39,338 bases of DNA. It comes from Methanomicrobiales archaeon. GTDB lineage: Archaea > Halobacteriota > Methanomicrobia > Methanomicrobiales > Methanospirillaceae. A program made the translations under genes and the position numbers. The notes beneath the pieces are model-generated. The model saw nothing but the letters and a program-made list of their open reading frames with translations. It made no database searches and was not told the DNA's origin. Positions 26,225 through 34,021 of this stretch are shown piece after piece (positions within the stretch are counted from its first letter, which is position 1; every line of letters starts with the position of its first letter). The stretch spans positions 1-39,338 of the forward strand of contig JANXYM010000035.1 in the NCBI GenBank assembly GCA_025350045.1. The letters run 5' to 3'.

Positions 26225-26980
26225 TCAGGTCTCTCCGGTGATTTTTGCCGTGGTGCGGATCGATAACCATCCGATCACGATGAGCGAAAGACCTGCGGAT
26301 ACGAACGTGCCGATGACCGGTAAGACCGGGTTATCTGCAAAGAAGAGCTCCCGGAGCGGATAGATCATGAATGCGATGGCAAAGAGGAGTGCACCGGCAA
26401 GGATCTCCCGGTATGCGGGTAACGAGTGATTCAGGCCCATGACCAGGAAAGATCCGCAGGCAAAGAAGTAGGCGAGCGTGATTATGGAAGATGCGTTGAT
26501 GCCGGTGATAACCATCACGCCCGCCGGGATGATGAGGCAGACGGCAAGGATCGCGACCAGGAGATACCCCGGGACCTGTTTCCGGGGCAGGCCGCTCCTG
26601 AATGCCCGGGACAGGAGCAGGAATGATGCGATCATTCCCAGGTCGATGATGCTGGGAAAGACAAGAGCCCTCTGGCCCGTGAGGACGACGGCGTACCACG
26701 CGATGTTCGAGCATCCCCAGAGCCCAAATCCCCCGGCGGCATAGAGAAAACCTTCTTCCCCCCCGCTCCGGCGCCACGCGTACAGGAACGCGAGTGCTCC
26801 TGCTATTGCCGCGATGATCTGGAGATAGTTGCTGATCGCAAGAAAGACCTTGTCGGGAAGAAGGAGGATCACCAGGGCGAGAACAACTGCTCCTCCCCCT
26901 ATCGCCCAGAAGAACCCGGTGATCAGGTTCAGGGCCGGGCCGTCAGGGCACACGGCCGGTGTTACCGGAGTATTCATCAT
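26225..26980 (-). CDS. Uncharacterised membrane protein with about eight helices
   Basis: A 251-residue hydrophobic protein from ATG 26980 (MMNTPVTPAVCPDGPALNLI). CAGGAAA lies about eight bases upstream; an in-frame ATG at 27280 would add 100 residues that read as noncoding. Hydrophobic helices are spaced along the chain (for example FFWAIGGGAVVLALVILLLP, YLLVAILAVCLIIPAGVMVI, and the last near 220-240). The end RTTAKITGET is short and polar. The pattern resembles sensor-type 7TM/8TM membrane domains, but no output domain is attached. Function unknown. Confidence 0.7.
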   Translation of the reverse strand: MMNTPVTPAVCPDGPALNLITGFFWAIGGGAVVLALVILLLPDKVFLAISNYLQIIAAIAGALAFLYAWRRSGGEEGFLYAAGGFGLWGCSNIAWYAVVLTGQRALVFPSIIDLGMIASFLLLSRAFRSGLPRKQVPGYLLVAILAVCLIIPAGVMVITGINASSIITLAYFFACGSFLVMGLNHSLPAYREILAGALLFAIAFMIYPLRELFFADNPVLPVIGTFVSAGLSLIVIGWLSIRTTAKITGET

Positions 26981-27173
26981 ACGGGTATTTCCTGTGCAAT
27001 CCGCAAAAAAGATTGTGAAATTTCCCTGGGGGGGTGCCGGGAATAAAAAAAGAGGAAGCAGGCCGGTATCTATCCTGTCTCCACGTCGGGAACCGGAGTA
27101 GTGCTGCCTCTGCCCATACCGGGGCCGGGAGAAAAAGGGGAAAAACCGTTCCTGTCCTTTTTTAAATTTCCCC

Positions 27174-27380
27174 GGTTCTGTTGAACATGCATATGAACAG
27201 GAGTTCGCACCCGGAGCATGAATATTCCTGGTACTGCGACGGTTCCCCGCCCAGGGCCTCTTAGTGGCACGGCGGGGCACGGTGTTTTAGCATTTTTTCG
27301 TCACCGAACCCCCGCGGAGGCGGAGTTTATCGTATCCGGGGGTATGGGGGTGACAACATCCATCACAAATCATGAAATGT
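27174..27380 (+). repeat. Dispersed intergenic repeat R2, copy c (most complete)
   Basis: Begins GGTTCTGTTGAACATGCATA and GAGTTCGCACCCGGAGCATG, a near match to 24374-24428. Next come CAGGGCCTCTTAGTGGCACG, GTGTTTTAGCATTTTTTCG, CCCCGCGGAGGCGG and TTTATCGTATCCGGGGGTAT, in the order of the blocks at 3703-3925. Repeat R1 follows about 120 bases later, as at 3989. The gap 26981-27682 otherwise shows no gene. Confidence 0.65.
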
Positions 27381-27503
27381 ATACTTTTCATGAGAACCCC
27401 ATCGGTGAACTAATCAAACGTTCCCGGGGACTCCGGCAATCGTGCAGATCTGGCATCCTCCTGGTGCAATGAACTCCAGAAATATTGCGGGAAAATCAAA
27501 AAA

Positions 27504-27563
27504 AGGGGGTCAGGGAGTGCTCCCTTTGTGCAGCTTCTCCCTTTGAGGGAGAGAGGGAGTCAC
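27504..27563 (-). repeat. Dispersed hairpin repeat R1, copy e
   Basis: Plus strand: AGGGGGTCAGGGAGTGCTCC, then CAGCTTCTCCCTTTGAGGGA, then GAGAGGGAGTCACC. On the minus strand this is the GTGACTCCCTCTC form with both hairpins kept: CTCCCTCAAAGGGAGA and GGGAGCACTCCC. The extra TTCTGCGG tail of the long copies is absent. Confidence 0.7.
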
Positions 27564-27682
27564 CATCCCCCCTGGTGTAAGAGAATAATTTAACCTTTGA
27601 GAAAAAGAGGATTTCAACTGAGCCGTTTTTCCCCACTTTCTCCGCATGCTCCGGGAAAAACCGGCCCGGCAGCACCGTATGG

Positions 27683-28591
27683 CTACGGGCCGTGCCTGAA
27701 CTGGAACTCGGGCGCTTTCCGGAACTCGCCGAAATAATTTCCCCTGAGATCGTTTTCCCTCTCCCGGAGCTGGTGCGGGAGAACGGTTCTTTCAACACAG
27801 CTAAACGAGAACTTCAGCTCCCTTCCCTCCCATGCCTTCTCACTGAGCTCCTGCAGCCGGCCTGCACACTGCCCGGACTGGCCGATCATGCAGATCTCGT
27901 CTGAAACGGCATCGAGCAGGAGATACAGGCCCGGGCCTGCGGGAACCGTTTTGAGGGTTTCTGGTGCCAGTATGGCATGAGGGCTCCACACCAGTCCCAT
28001 CCAGCCCGGTGCCCCGGGCGTTCCGGTCGCCGTCAGCGGGGACTGGCTCGCACCTGCGGCGGGATTGTCCTTCTGGCCTTCTGCGAGTTTACCGCCCCGC
28101 AGGTGCTCTTTTCTTGTGGTGGACTTCCGGTAGCGCGGGTGGAAGCGGCCGAAGTTGCAGGCCGGCGATCCGCCGCTCTCCTGCCGGTAGCGGTACAGGA
28201 GATAACTCTCCATGATCCGCCGGCTGCTGAGGGAGGCGTCGAGCGGGGTGGCCGAGCACTCGTATTCGCAGGCATCTGCATCCTGCCAGGCACAGAGGGC
28301 CGGGGCTTCGGCATGCGGATCGCTCCAGGGCATCAGGTTGCGCCCCCTGAGCTCCATGCGGAGGTCCTGCAGGCGCTGGTGGAGCGCCCGTTTCGTTTCG
28401 CCGATGTACATGAGCTCGTCCCTGCCCGCAGCCCGGATGCGGTAGAGCCCGGGCTCTTTTGGGATCTGCCGGAATTCTTTTTTGTCTGCGGAGAATGGGA
28501 TCCACGGGGTCCAGGGAAGGGTGGCCCAGTTTTCTGAGAAGTATTCCCATTTCGGGAGTTCTGCGGTGAGCTGGTCGGGGTCGGGTGCCAT
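27683..28591 (-). CDS. Protein with two GIY-YIG-like domains
   Basis: A 302-residue protein. The first domain has GLYRIRAAGRDELMYIGETK near 48-67 (GIY-YIG type), then RALHQRLQDLRMELRGRN and a candidate metal-binding glutamate in RRIMESYLLYRYRQESGG. The second domain near 215-290 has GPGLYLLLDAVSDEICMIGQ, then SGQCAGRLQELSEKAWEG and RENDLRGNYFGEFRKA, with YIG changed to MIG and no clear catalytic Arg. A low-complexity linker lies between. GIY-YIG proteins are nucleases of repair, restriction or homing systems; the second copy is probably inactive or binding-only. A TATA-like TTTTTATAAAAAC near 28663-28672 may drive the gene. Confidence 0.75.
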   Translation of the reverse strand: MAPDPDQLTAELPKWEYFSENWATLPWTPWIPFSADKKEFRQIPKEPGLYRIRAAGRDELMYIGETKRALHQRLQDLRMELRGRNLMPWSDPHAEAPALCAWQDADACEYECSATPLDASLSSRRIMESYLLYRYRQESGGSPACNFGRFHPRYRKSTTRKEHLRGGKLAEGQKDNPAAGASQSPLTATGTPGAPGWMGLVWSPHAILAPETLKTVPAGPGLYLLLDAVSDEICMIGQSGQCAGRLQELSEKAWEGRELKFSFSCVERTVLPHQLRERENDLRGNYFGEFRKAPEFQFRHGP

Positions 28592-28732
28592 AGCGTAAGT
28601 AGGTGATTTGGCCGGGTGGGAGATTAAGGATTGGGGGGAGGGAGAGTTCGTTACGGATCTCGTTTTTATAAAAAAACCCGGGCACGCTAAAAAAAATCAT
28701 CTTCCTCGTGAAAAAAATCGTAACCTGTGTTA

Positions 28733-29128
28733 TTATTTCCGCATCAGGAATCGCACGCTTTTCCGGCCTTTGAAATGCAGGTCCCCGGTCACGACGACAA
28801 GATCGTTCTCTTCTGCAGTTGCCAGGATCAGCCGGTCTGCCATACCGCCTCCGAATTCAGCCCGGGTATACAAACCCGCACGCAGTGCTATAGCTTTGTC
28901 AACCGGGATGATGCTGCTCAAAGCGTACATTGCATCAATGGCTCTTCGTGCGTCAGCTGCCGTGAGTCTCCGTCTGAATACATTTGCCACCTCCGCAATA
29001 GTAATAATAGACGTGTACGTGGTATCCGCACTTTCGACCAGATCGATGAGCCCGGGATCCGGTGCATCGAAATACTCTATCCAGGCCCAGGTGTCAAGCA
29101 GGTGAGCGATACGGATCATCCTCCTCAT
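28733..29128 (-). CDS. PIN-domain ribonuclease toxin (VapC-like)
   Basis: A 131-residue PIN protein from the ATG at 29128 (MRRMIRIAHLLDTWAWIEYF). A second ATG at 29119 (MIRIAHLL) lies right after AGGAGG and is equally possible. Acidic catalytic residues are visible: D in LLDTWAW, E in TIAEVANVF, D in GGMADRLILATA and D in VVTGDLHF. This is the usual VapC set for Mg2+-dependent RNA cleavage. Its start overlaps the end of the upstream antitoxin-like gene (stop at 29094) by about 35 bases, the classic toxin-antitoxin arrangement. T-tracts near 28690-28720 follow the stop codon. Confidence 0.85.
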   Translation of the reverse strand: MRRMIRIAHLLDTWAWIEYFDAPDPGLIDLVESADTTYTSIITIAEVANVFRRRLTAADARRAIDAMYALSSIIPVDKAIALRAGLYTRAEFGGGMADRLILATAEENDLVVVTGDLHFKGRKSVRFLMRK

Positions 29129-29384
29129 CACGCTCGAAGGGTCCGATGCCGGCAAATGCTCCCGCACTCGAGGGAATGCTGTTCTTCCATTGCCGGAACA
29201 GGAACCTGATGGCATCGTTATATGTCCTGACATCAGGCTGGCTCTGTTTGATAATATCGAGTTTCCCCTTTGCATCCGCGTCAAGCTGGACGGGGTTTCT
29301 GGGAGCCGCAACTACCGGTTTTTTGGGACGCTCCTTTCGTATCCCCGCAGGATGTTGTGCAGCTTTTTGTTTTGAAATTGCCAT
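29094..29384 (-). CDS. VapB-like antitoxin partner of the PIN toxin
   Basis: A 96-residue protein starting MAISKQKAAQHPAGIRKERP at 29384. It has a basic, Pro/Ala/Lys-rich head, a VQLDADAKGKLDIIKQ helix near 34-50, and an acidic end PFERDEEDDPYRSPA likely to block the toxin. It does not match a known VapB family by eye (no clear AbrB fold). Position, size, polarity and the overlap with the toxin gene support an antitoxin. The ATG at 29384 is chosen because a TATA box lies 26 bases upstream; a longer upstream frame exists but lacks coding character. Confidence 0.7.
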   Translation of the reverse strand: MAISKQKAAQHPAGIRKERPKKPVVAAPRNPVQLDADAKGKLDIIKQSQPDVRTYNDAIRFLFRQWKNSIPSSAGAFAGIGPFERDEEDDPYRSPA

Positions 29385-29414
29385 ACAGTATACAGTATGG
29401 TGTAAGTATAAATC
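29382..29414 (-). promoter_or_regulatory. Promoter and direct-repeat operator of the VapBC-like pair
   Basis: GATTTATACTT at 29404-29414 (minus strand) is a TATA box about 26 bases before the ATG, so the transcript is probably leaderless. ATACAGT repeats twice in tandem (ATACAGTATACAGTATG) across the start, a plausible autoregulatory operator. Confidence 0.5.
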
Positions 29415-29470
29415 AGTTTCCCGGCTTTTCTGCTGACGCTGGCATTGTGCCAATTCTGGTGGGAAAGTGA

Positions 29471-29504
29471 GGGGATTTGATGCTGTCAACCGAGGTTTAT
29501 TTCG
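29471..29504 (+). repeat. Junction motif, copy A
   Basis: GGGGATTTGA, then TGCTGTCAACCGAGGTTTAT. Shares the core with the copies at 32485, 33849, 34486 and 36125, and its flank GTCAACCG(A/G)(A/G)G-TTTA with the copy at 36125. Confidence 0.6.
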
Positions 29505-29524
29505 CCACAGCCAGCGTGTAATCC

Positions 29525-29604
29525 TATACATTACCCATGGTTGATCTCTGCATTTTCTTTACATTAGTAATGTACAAAAATATATTTGTGCCATTGCGGG
29601 GAGG
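29525..29604 (-). repeat. Leader L3 relic without its gene
   Basis: TATACATTACC, then CTGCATTTTCTTTACATTAG, TAATGTACAAAAAT and GGGGAGGA match the leader of the DUF4143 ATPase gene (32361-32441) block by block. The first dyad is broken (TACATTACCCATGG); the second, TACATTAGTAATGTA, is intact. No ATPase coding sequence follows; the VapB-like gene lies downstream instead. Confidence 0.6.
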
Positions 29605-29715
29605 ACCAATGAAAGGGAGCGAACCAAAAGCATTGCCGGGCGACACGATTGTCATTTGTACATAATTGCTGCCTGCACACGAATCAAAAAAATACGCACT
29701 ATCCCTGAACCTTCA

Positions 29716-30207
29716 TCAGAGGACATCCATGATTTTTTTGACACATGTTTCAAAATCATCGTGTGAACAGTCGATCGTTATATCGGCATACTGTTCATAC
29801 AGGGGAATCCTCTGGGTGTACATAGCGAAGAGACCCTGGCCCGCAACCAGCACAATTCCCCGCGTAGTGATGTTCCTGAGTCTTTTTTCCATCTTCTCAA
29901 AGGAGATCTTCATGTAGAGGACAATCCCTTCGGATTTCAGGTGTTCCATTGCCCGCCCGCTGAACACAACACTGCCCCCGGTCGCAATAACCGTATGGTG
30001 ACACCGGATGGACATGATCGTCGTCTCCTCGATCTTTCTGAACCCATCGGGCCCATCCGTGTCAATAATTTCCTGCAAAAGCCTCCCGGTCGTTTCCTGA
30101 ATCACGATATCGGTATCGATAAACTTCATTCCCCGGATTTTTGCGAGGATCACACCCACGGTGCTCTTGCCTGCGCCGGGCATGCCAATGAGGATGATGT
30201 TTTTCAC
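29716..30207 (-). CDS. Shikimate-kinase-like P-loop kinase (AroK type)
   Basis: A 163-residue AroK-like protein. The P-loop LIGMPGAGKSTVGVILAKIR (near 5-24), IDTDIVIQE (shikimate Asp), DGFRKIEE (Arg of the shikimate site), IATGGSVV (GGG-like loop) and PLYEQYADITI (adenine-side end) are all kept. Only the lid differs: TTRGIVLVAGQGL replaces the usual RPLL. In bacteria this enzyme phosphorylates shikimate, but archaea generally use an unrelated GHMP-type shikimate kinase, so a bacterial-type gene in this island suggests horizontal transfer and perhaps another substrate. No ribosome-binding site is strong. It is separated by 70 bases from the upstream P-loop gene. Confidence 0.72.
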   Translation of the reverse strand: MKNIILIGMPGAGKSTVGVILAKIRGMKFIDTDIVIQETTGRLLQEIIDTDGPDGFRKIEETTIMSIRCHHTVIATGGSVVFSGRAMEHLKSEGIVLYMKISFEKMEKRLRNITTRGIVLVAGQGLFAMYTQRIPLYEQYADITIDCSHDDFETCVKKIMDVL

Positions 30208-30277
30208 AAAGGGGATCCCCGATTTTGTTTTACGGCTGTGTGTATATCAAATGTCCGGGGAGATCATGCCGGAATCG

Positions 30278-30856
30278 TTACGTCTCCCTTATACGCGCTA
30301 ACAGATCTCTTGTGATGACAGAATACCTGTCCCCAACGGAAGTTGTACTCCTGGATTCCTGCCGTGTTGCATGAAAACCTGGTTCCCTGCTCCAGACGCT
30401 ATCCCAGGCACATCCGATTGAGTCGTGAATAGCCGGAACCGAATATTCGATCGGTCCCCAGGGAAACGGCGCGGGAATATTCTTCTGCCTCTGCAGGGCC
30501 CGGGTTATACAGGTGTCCATTGGAAGCACAAGCCAGATTACCCATACCGGGATTGTGGAGCATAGAAGGTTTTTCCGGACTTCATCTACGTGGATTCCTC
30601 CTCCGGAAAATTCCAGAATTGCCGGTGTGGAGCTGCCGCATATCTCAAGAAAGTGGTCCCAGGCGCAATCCTCTCCGGAGATTGTACCGTCTCCATAACG
30701 GATCCGGCATTCATCAATCGATGCGTACGGGAAACCGGTATCCCGTACCAGGAGTTCTGCAAGAGTTGTCTTTCCGGATCCCAGCGTCCCGATTAGCAGG
30801 ATTTTCCAGGGGCTGATTGCGAGTCTCTTCATGTTAGAAAAATCAAGCGGGTCCAT
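30278..30856 (-). CDS. P-loop nucleotide kinase of unknown type
   Basis: A 192-residue protein beginning MDPLDFSNMKRL. The Walker A ILLIGTLGSGKTTLAELLVR lies near 19-38; a candidate substrate Asp-Glu sits in YASIDECRIRYGDG; the lid-like RALQRQKNIPAPFPWGPIEY is near 118-137. Adenylate, gluconate or zeta-toxin kinases share parts of this layout; no class is decisive. The start at 30856 is supported because its leader is nearly identical to that of MntA (39171), whose ATG is at the same position; an internal ATG at 30832 (MKRL) is weaker. It precedes the AroK-like gene. Confidence 0.6.
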   Translation of the reverse strand: MDPLDFSNMKRLAISPWKILLIGTLGSGKTTLAELLVRDTGFPYASIDECRIRYGDGTISGEDCAWDHFLEICGSSTPAILEFSGGGIHVDEVRKNLLCSTIPVWVIWLVLPMDTCITRALQRQKNIPAPFPWGPIEYSVPAIHDSIGCAWDSVWSREPGFHATRQESRSTTSVGDRYSVITRDLLARIRET

Positions 30857-30934
30857 ATCGGTTCCTGTTACCAGATGGGTATACCGTTTGGATAATGGAT
30901 GCCTTGACCCGGTAATTCCGGTAATCAGATATGA
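30852..30934 (-). repeat. Shared leader L2, copy 1 (P-loop kinase)
   Basis: GTTCCTGTTACCAGATGGGT, then ATACCGTTTGGATAATGG, then CCTTGACCCGGTAA match 39167-39247 with few changes. The start codon and even its first codon ATG-GA(C/T) coincide; similarity ends inside codon 3. The matching region includes GGTATACC. Confidence 0.75.
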
Positions 30935-32367
30935 TCTGTTTTCCTGCCGGCCGGTTGAGATGCTTTACTCTTGTAATGTTTCTGGATTCCTGCCTTGGCC
31001 TTGTGATCGAGTGCGATGGTATCATTCTCGTTTTCCTGATCCATGGTATCGACAAGCGCTGTATTGTTACCATTCGCCGGTCTGATCGCAGCATCCGAAG
31101 GGTACCGTGTCACGTCCCGGTATTCGACGAGCCATTTCCAGACCGGCAGCACCCGTATGACTGCGGTACCGAGCGAAATCGCCTCCTCCTGGTGATACGT
31201 GAGGATCATACCCTCATCCAGATTATGCGTAGTCATCGCTCCGGCAAGGCCGCCGATTTCCCGGTCCCGGTTCTCCCGCGTGAGTTCATAACAGACCTGG
31301 ATCGCCCCGGTAATCTTCCCCTTCTCTTCCATGATAAAATCGCATTCTTTGGGATTCTTAAAGAAATATACGGATTTTCCCCTGCGCAGGAGCTCAATGA
31401 GCACGAGATTTTCCAGTATCCTGCCTTTGTCATCCGAAAACCGGAATGCGACGGCATTTCTCATGCCCGTGTCGATGCAATAGAGTTTCTTCTCGTTGAC
31501 GTACTGTTTTTTTAAGGAAAAATCGTACCGGAAGATCTCGAAGATAAGGTACGCTTCTTCTAAAAAACCGACATAATCCCGGACCGATGCAACACTCTTG
31601 AACCCCAGCGTGTTTTTTAAGGCATTGTAGGTTGCCGCGTTTGCCGTATTGGTAAAGAGGTAGTGGGCAAGGTGCCGGAACCCCTTAACCTCCCGTATCT
31701 TAAACCGGCTGATGATGTCCCGGTACAGGATGTCATCGTAGCACCGCTTGAGATATTCTGTATCCCCGTATTTCAGGAATTCGGGAAAGCCCCCGCCAGC
31801 GAGATACCGGTCGAACTCTGCGAGGATGGCGGCTTTCTTCTTTTCTGTGATGCGGTCCTTGTCAATCGACCTGAACTCAAGGCATTCCCGGAATGAGAAC
31901 GGGTAGAGAGTAATCTTGGTATACCGCCCGGTAAGGTGAGTCCCGAGTTCCGCAGAGAGGAGATTGGCATTGGAACCCGTGAGGAAGATTTTGTATCCCT
32001 CATCATGGATCCTGCGGATGAACCGCTCCCAGCCCGGGACATTCTGGATCTCATCGATAAAGAGGATCTTGATTCCCGGAGAGGTCTTTTCGAATACGAG
32101 CATCAGGGAGGGAAAATCTGACACGGAAAAGTCCATGAGCCGGTCATCATCGAAATTGATGTACAGGAAATCGCTGTATTGCGCTGACACCTGCCGCATG
32201 AGCGTTGACTTGCCGCAACGCCGTATCCCGGTGATCACGACAATCGCATCGGTCTTTATGAAGCGTTCGGTTGCGATCTCCCGGGGTATACCGGGATCCC
32301 GGGAAAGGAACGAATCTTTCTGGGTGAGTACCAGTTCTTCGAGTTGAGGGGCCAGGATCATATACAT
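30925..32367 (-). CDS. ATPase with AAA domain and DUF4143
   Basis: A 480-residue protein of the common archaeal/bacterial DUF4143 ATPases. Walker A (VVITGIRRCGKSTLMRQV) lies near 43-60 and Walker B (KILFIDEIQNVPGWERFI) near 98-115. FLTGSNANLLSAELGTHLTG near 128-147 is the sensor-like segment; the DUF4143 end reads GRILENLVLIELLRRGKSVY and KECDFIMEEKGKI. It may regulate transcription or another complex; function is unknown. About 60 extra residues after VWKWLVEYRDVTRY lack family character and may be read-through sequence. The start is ATG 32367 (MYMILAPQ) or 32361; the longer 32373 start begins with TTG. A dyad operator lies in the leader. Confidence 0.85.
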   Translation of the reverse strand: MYMILAPQLEELVLTQKDSFLSRDPGIPREIATERFIKTDAIVVITGIRRCGKSTLMRQVSAQYSDFLYINFDDDRLMDFSVSDFPSLMLVFEKTSPGIKILFIDEIQNVPGWERFIRRIHDEGYKIFLTGSNANLLSAELGTHLTGRYTKITLYPFSFRECLEFRSIDKDRITEKKKAAILAEFDRYLAGGGFPEFLKYGDTEYLKRCYDDILYRDIISRFKIREVKGFRHLAHYLFTNTANAATYNALKNTLGFKSVASVRDYVGFLEEAYLIFEIFRYDFSLKKQYVNEKKLYCIDTGMRNAVAFRFSDDKGRILENLVLIELLRRGKSVYFFKNPKECDFIMEEKGKITGAIQVCYELTRENRDREIGGLAGAMTTHNLDEGMILTYHQEEAISLGTAVIRVLPVWKWLVEYRDVTRYPSDAAIRPANGNNTALVDTMDQENENDTIALDHKAKAGIQKHYKSKASQPAGRKTDHI

Positions 32368-32410
32368 TACCAATGTATGCTTTATGCATTTTATTTACAT
32401 TACTAATGTA
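32363..32410 (-). promoter_or_regulatory. Paired TACATT-N3-AATGTA dyads in the ATPase leader
   Basis: TACATTACCAATGTA at 32363-32377 overlaps the start codon. TACATTACTAATGTA at 32396-32410 lies next to the TATA box (TTTTTATAC near 32408-32416, minus strand). Their centres are 33 bases apart, about three helical turns, so one protein on one DNA face could bind both. The same pair, with the first half damaged, occurs at 29527 and 29560 with the same 33-base spacing. Confidence 0.6.
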
Positions 32411-32484
32411 TAAAAATTTGTATGCGGCGTGATTGGGAGGATCTGTACTGGAGCGAAATGAGGTCCACGGGTCCGGCCTTTTTC

Positions 32485-32518
32485 GGGGATTTGACGCTTC
32501 AATAGGGGCTTTTGCCCC
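32485..32518 (+). repeat. Junction motif, copy B
   Basis: GGGGATTTGACGCTTCAATA, followed by GGGGCTTTTGCCCC, a small hairpin. It is nearly identical to copy D at 34486-34519. It lies just after the 3' end of the Fic gene on the minus strand. Confidence 0.75.
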
Positions 32519-32557
32519 GAGCCTGCGTTAGCCTGCCGGGACTCTTTAAAAAAAAGA

Positions 32558-33709
32558 CTATTGCCCGGTTCCCCGCTCGATAATCCGGAGATAATCGCTA
32601 AAAAGATATTTCTTGTACCTTTTTTTACCGGTAATCTCCCGGAGAATCTCGAGTTTTTCGAACTGGTTCACCAGATCATAGGCCGGCTGGTGACTGATAC
32701 CAAGTGCTGAACTGATATCCGCAACAGTGACTACCGGTTTTTTGAACAGGAGGTCGAGAAGCCGGACTGCATTGAGCCCCCCGGCATTATTTTTCATGAG
32801 GGTATCAACAAGTCGTTCCTTTAAGGAGATGATCTCCCGTGCATTGGCCAGGGCTTCATTGGATACTTCAATGATGCCACGAAGGAAAAATTTCAGCCAG
32901 GATTCCCAGTTCCCCTCGATTCGGATTTCCTGGAGAAGAGAGTAATATTCTTCCCGGTGAGTTTTTAAATATATACTTAGGTAGAGGAGAGGGCGGGCGA
33001 GAATGCCTTTCTGGCAGAGATAAAATGTGATGAATAACCGCCCCATCCGGCCATTCCCGTCAATGAACGGGTGAATTGTCTCGAACTGTGCGTGAACGAG
33101 TCCGATCTTGATCAAGGGGGGTATCCTGTCATCAGCGATAATAAACGATTCAAGGTCTGCTAATAATGCCGGCACTTTTTCCGGAGGTGGAGGAACGAAC
33201 GTTGCCGAATGCAGGTGCGAGCCAACCGGTCCGATCCAGTTCTGGACTGTGCGGATCTTTCCGGGCTCCTTTTTGCCGCCCCGTGTTCCTTTAAGGAGGA
33301 TGCGATGGATCTCCTGCAGGATCTCAACGGAAAAGATCTCGCGGCTTGTGTGTTTTAGTCCCTCATCCATTGCCCGGATATAGTTGATGACTTCTTTAAC
33401 TTCATTGATGTCATCTGCAGGAACCATATCTGCTTCAAACTCGAGTACTCCCTGGAGCGAGGCCTGCGTACCTTCAATCTGGGAACTGAGCAGTGCCTCT
33501 TTTTTCACGTACATTGCAACGAAAAGATCCGCATTGGGCAGAACGGTTGTCATGCCGTCGAGTCGGGCGAGGGCCCGGTCCGCTTCTGATAAAAGGTGAT
33601 GAAGTTCGTCATCAAAATGGAGCGGTGGATCCGGGGGGAGGGATTTGGGGATATATGCATGGTATCCTCCTTTCTGTCGTACCGTAACACCCATCCGGCT
33701 TTCCATCAT
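32558..33709 (-). CDS. Fic-family protein with inhibitory helix and wHTH end
   Basis: A 383-residue protein. The class II inhibitory motif SSQIEGTQASLQG is near 76-88. The Fic core HPFIDGNGRMGRLFITFYLC is near 217-236, with the complete HxFxxGNGRxGR needed for AMP or other NMP transfer. The C-terminus near 310-380 is a winged helix: VVTVADISSALGISHQPAYD and VNQFEKLEILREITGKKRYK. These proteins AMPylate target proteins; some act as toxins kept in check by the inhibitory helix, and the wHTH suggests DNA-linked autoregulation. It starts inside a repeat shared with 35937-36135 (MMESRMGVTVRQKGGYHAYI). A T8 run follows the stop. Confidence 0.93.
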   Translation of the reverse strand: MMESRMGVTVRQKGGYHAYIPKSLPPDPPLHFDDELHHLLSEADRALARLDGMTTVLPNADLFVAMYVKKEALLSSQIEGTQASLQGVLEFEADMVPADDINEVKEVINYIRAMDEGLKHTSREIFSVEILQEIHRILLKGTRGGKKEPGKIRTVQNWIGPVGSHLHSATFVPPPPEKVPALLADLESFIIADDRIPPLIKIGLVHAQFETIHPFIDGNGRMGRLFITFYLCQKGILARPLLYLSIYLKTHREEYYSLLQEIRIEGNWESWLKFFLRGIIEVSNEALANAREIISLKERLVDTLMKNNAGGLNAVRLLDLLFKKPVVTVADISSALGISHQPAYDLVNQFEKLEILREITGKKRYKKYLFSDYLRIIERGTGQ

Positions 33710-33859
33710 AATTCTTCGTCTCCAGAAAATGGTTCGGGATTTCGCTTCTAATTCTGGACAGCCAGAGTTACACGCGATTATGTTGTTTAAGTCTGTTTAT
33801 CCAGAATAAGGTTGTGGTGATGTGGGCCGGTACAGGGAATGGCAGTGTGGGGATTTGAC
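33652..33859 (-). repeat. Shared leader L1, copy 1 (Fic gene)
   Basis: Covers the first 20 codons of fic, the start and about 140 bases of upstream DNA. Matching blocks are ATATATGCATGG, ATCCTCCTTTCTGTC, TCCGGCTTTCCATCAT, CACGCGATTATG, TTTAAGTCTG and GGGGATTTGAC. The matching copy lies at 35938-36135. Copy 1 has about 14 extra bases before the final motif. Confidence 0.8.
33849..33859 (+). repeat. Junction motif, copy C
   Basis: GGGGATTTGAC at the outer end of the fic leader; continues ACAACAAATGACACCC, unlike the other copies. Confidence 0.65.
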
Positions 33860-34021
33860 AACAAATGACACCCTGGTACACAAAGCATGTGTCCTTTTTT
33901 CCTTTCCGGAATGCAAACAGAGGAGCGTGAAAAAATAATCAGGATATTTTACCCCATCGATCGAGTCAATAATGTTGTATCTATCGAGGCAATAAATCAC
34001 AAGGATGAATGTTAGATTCCT

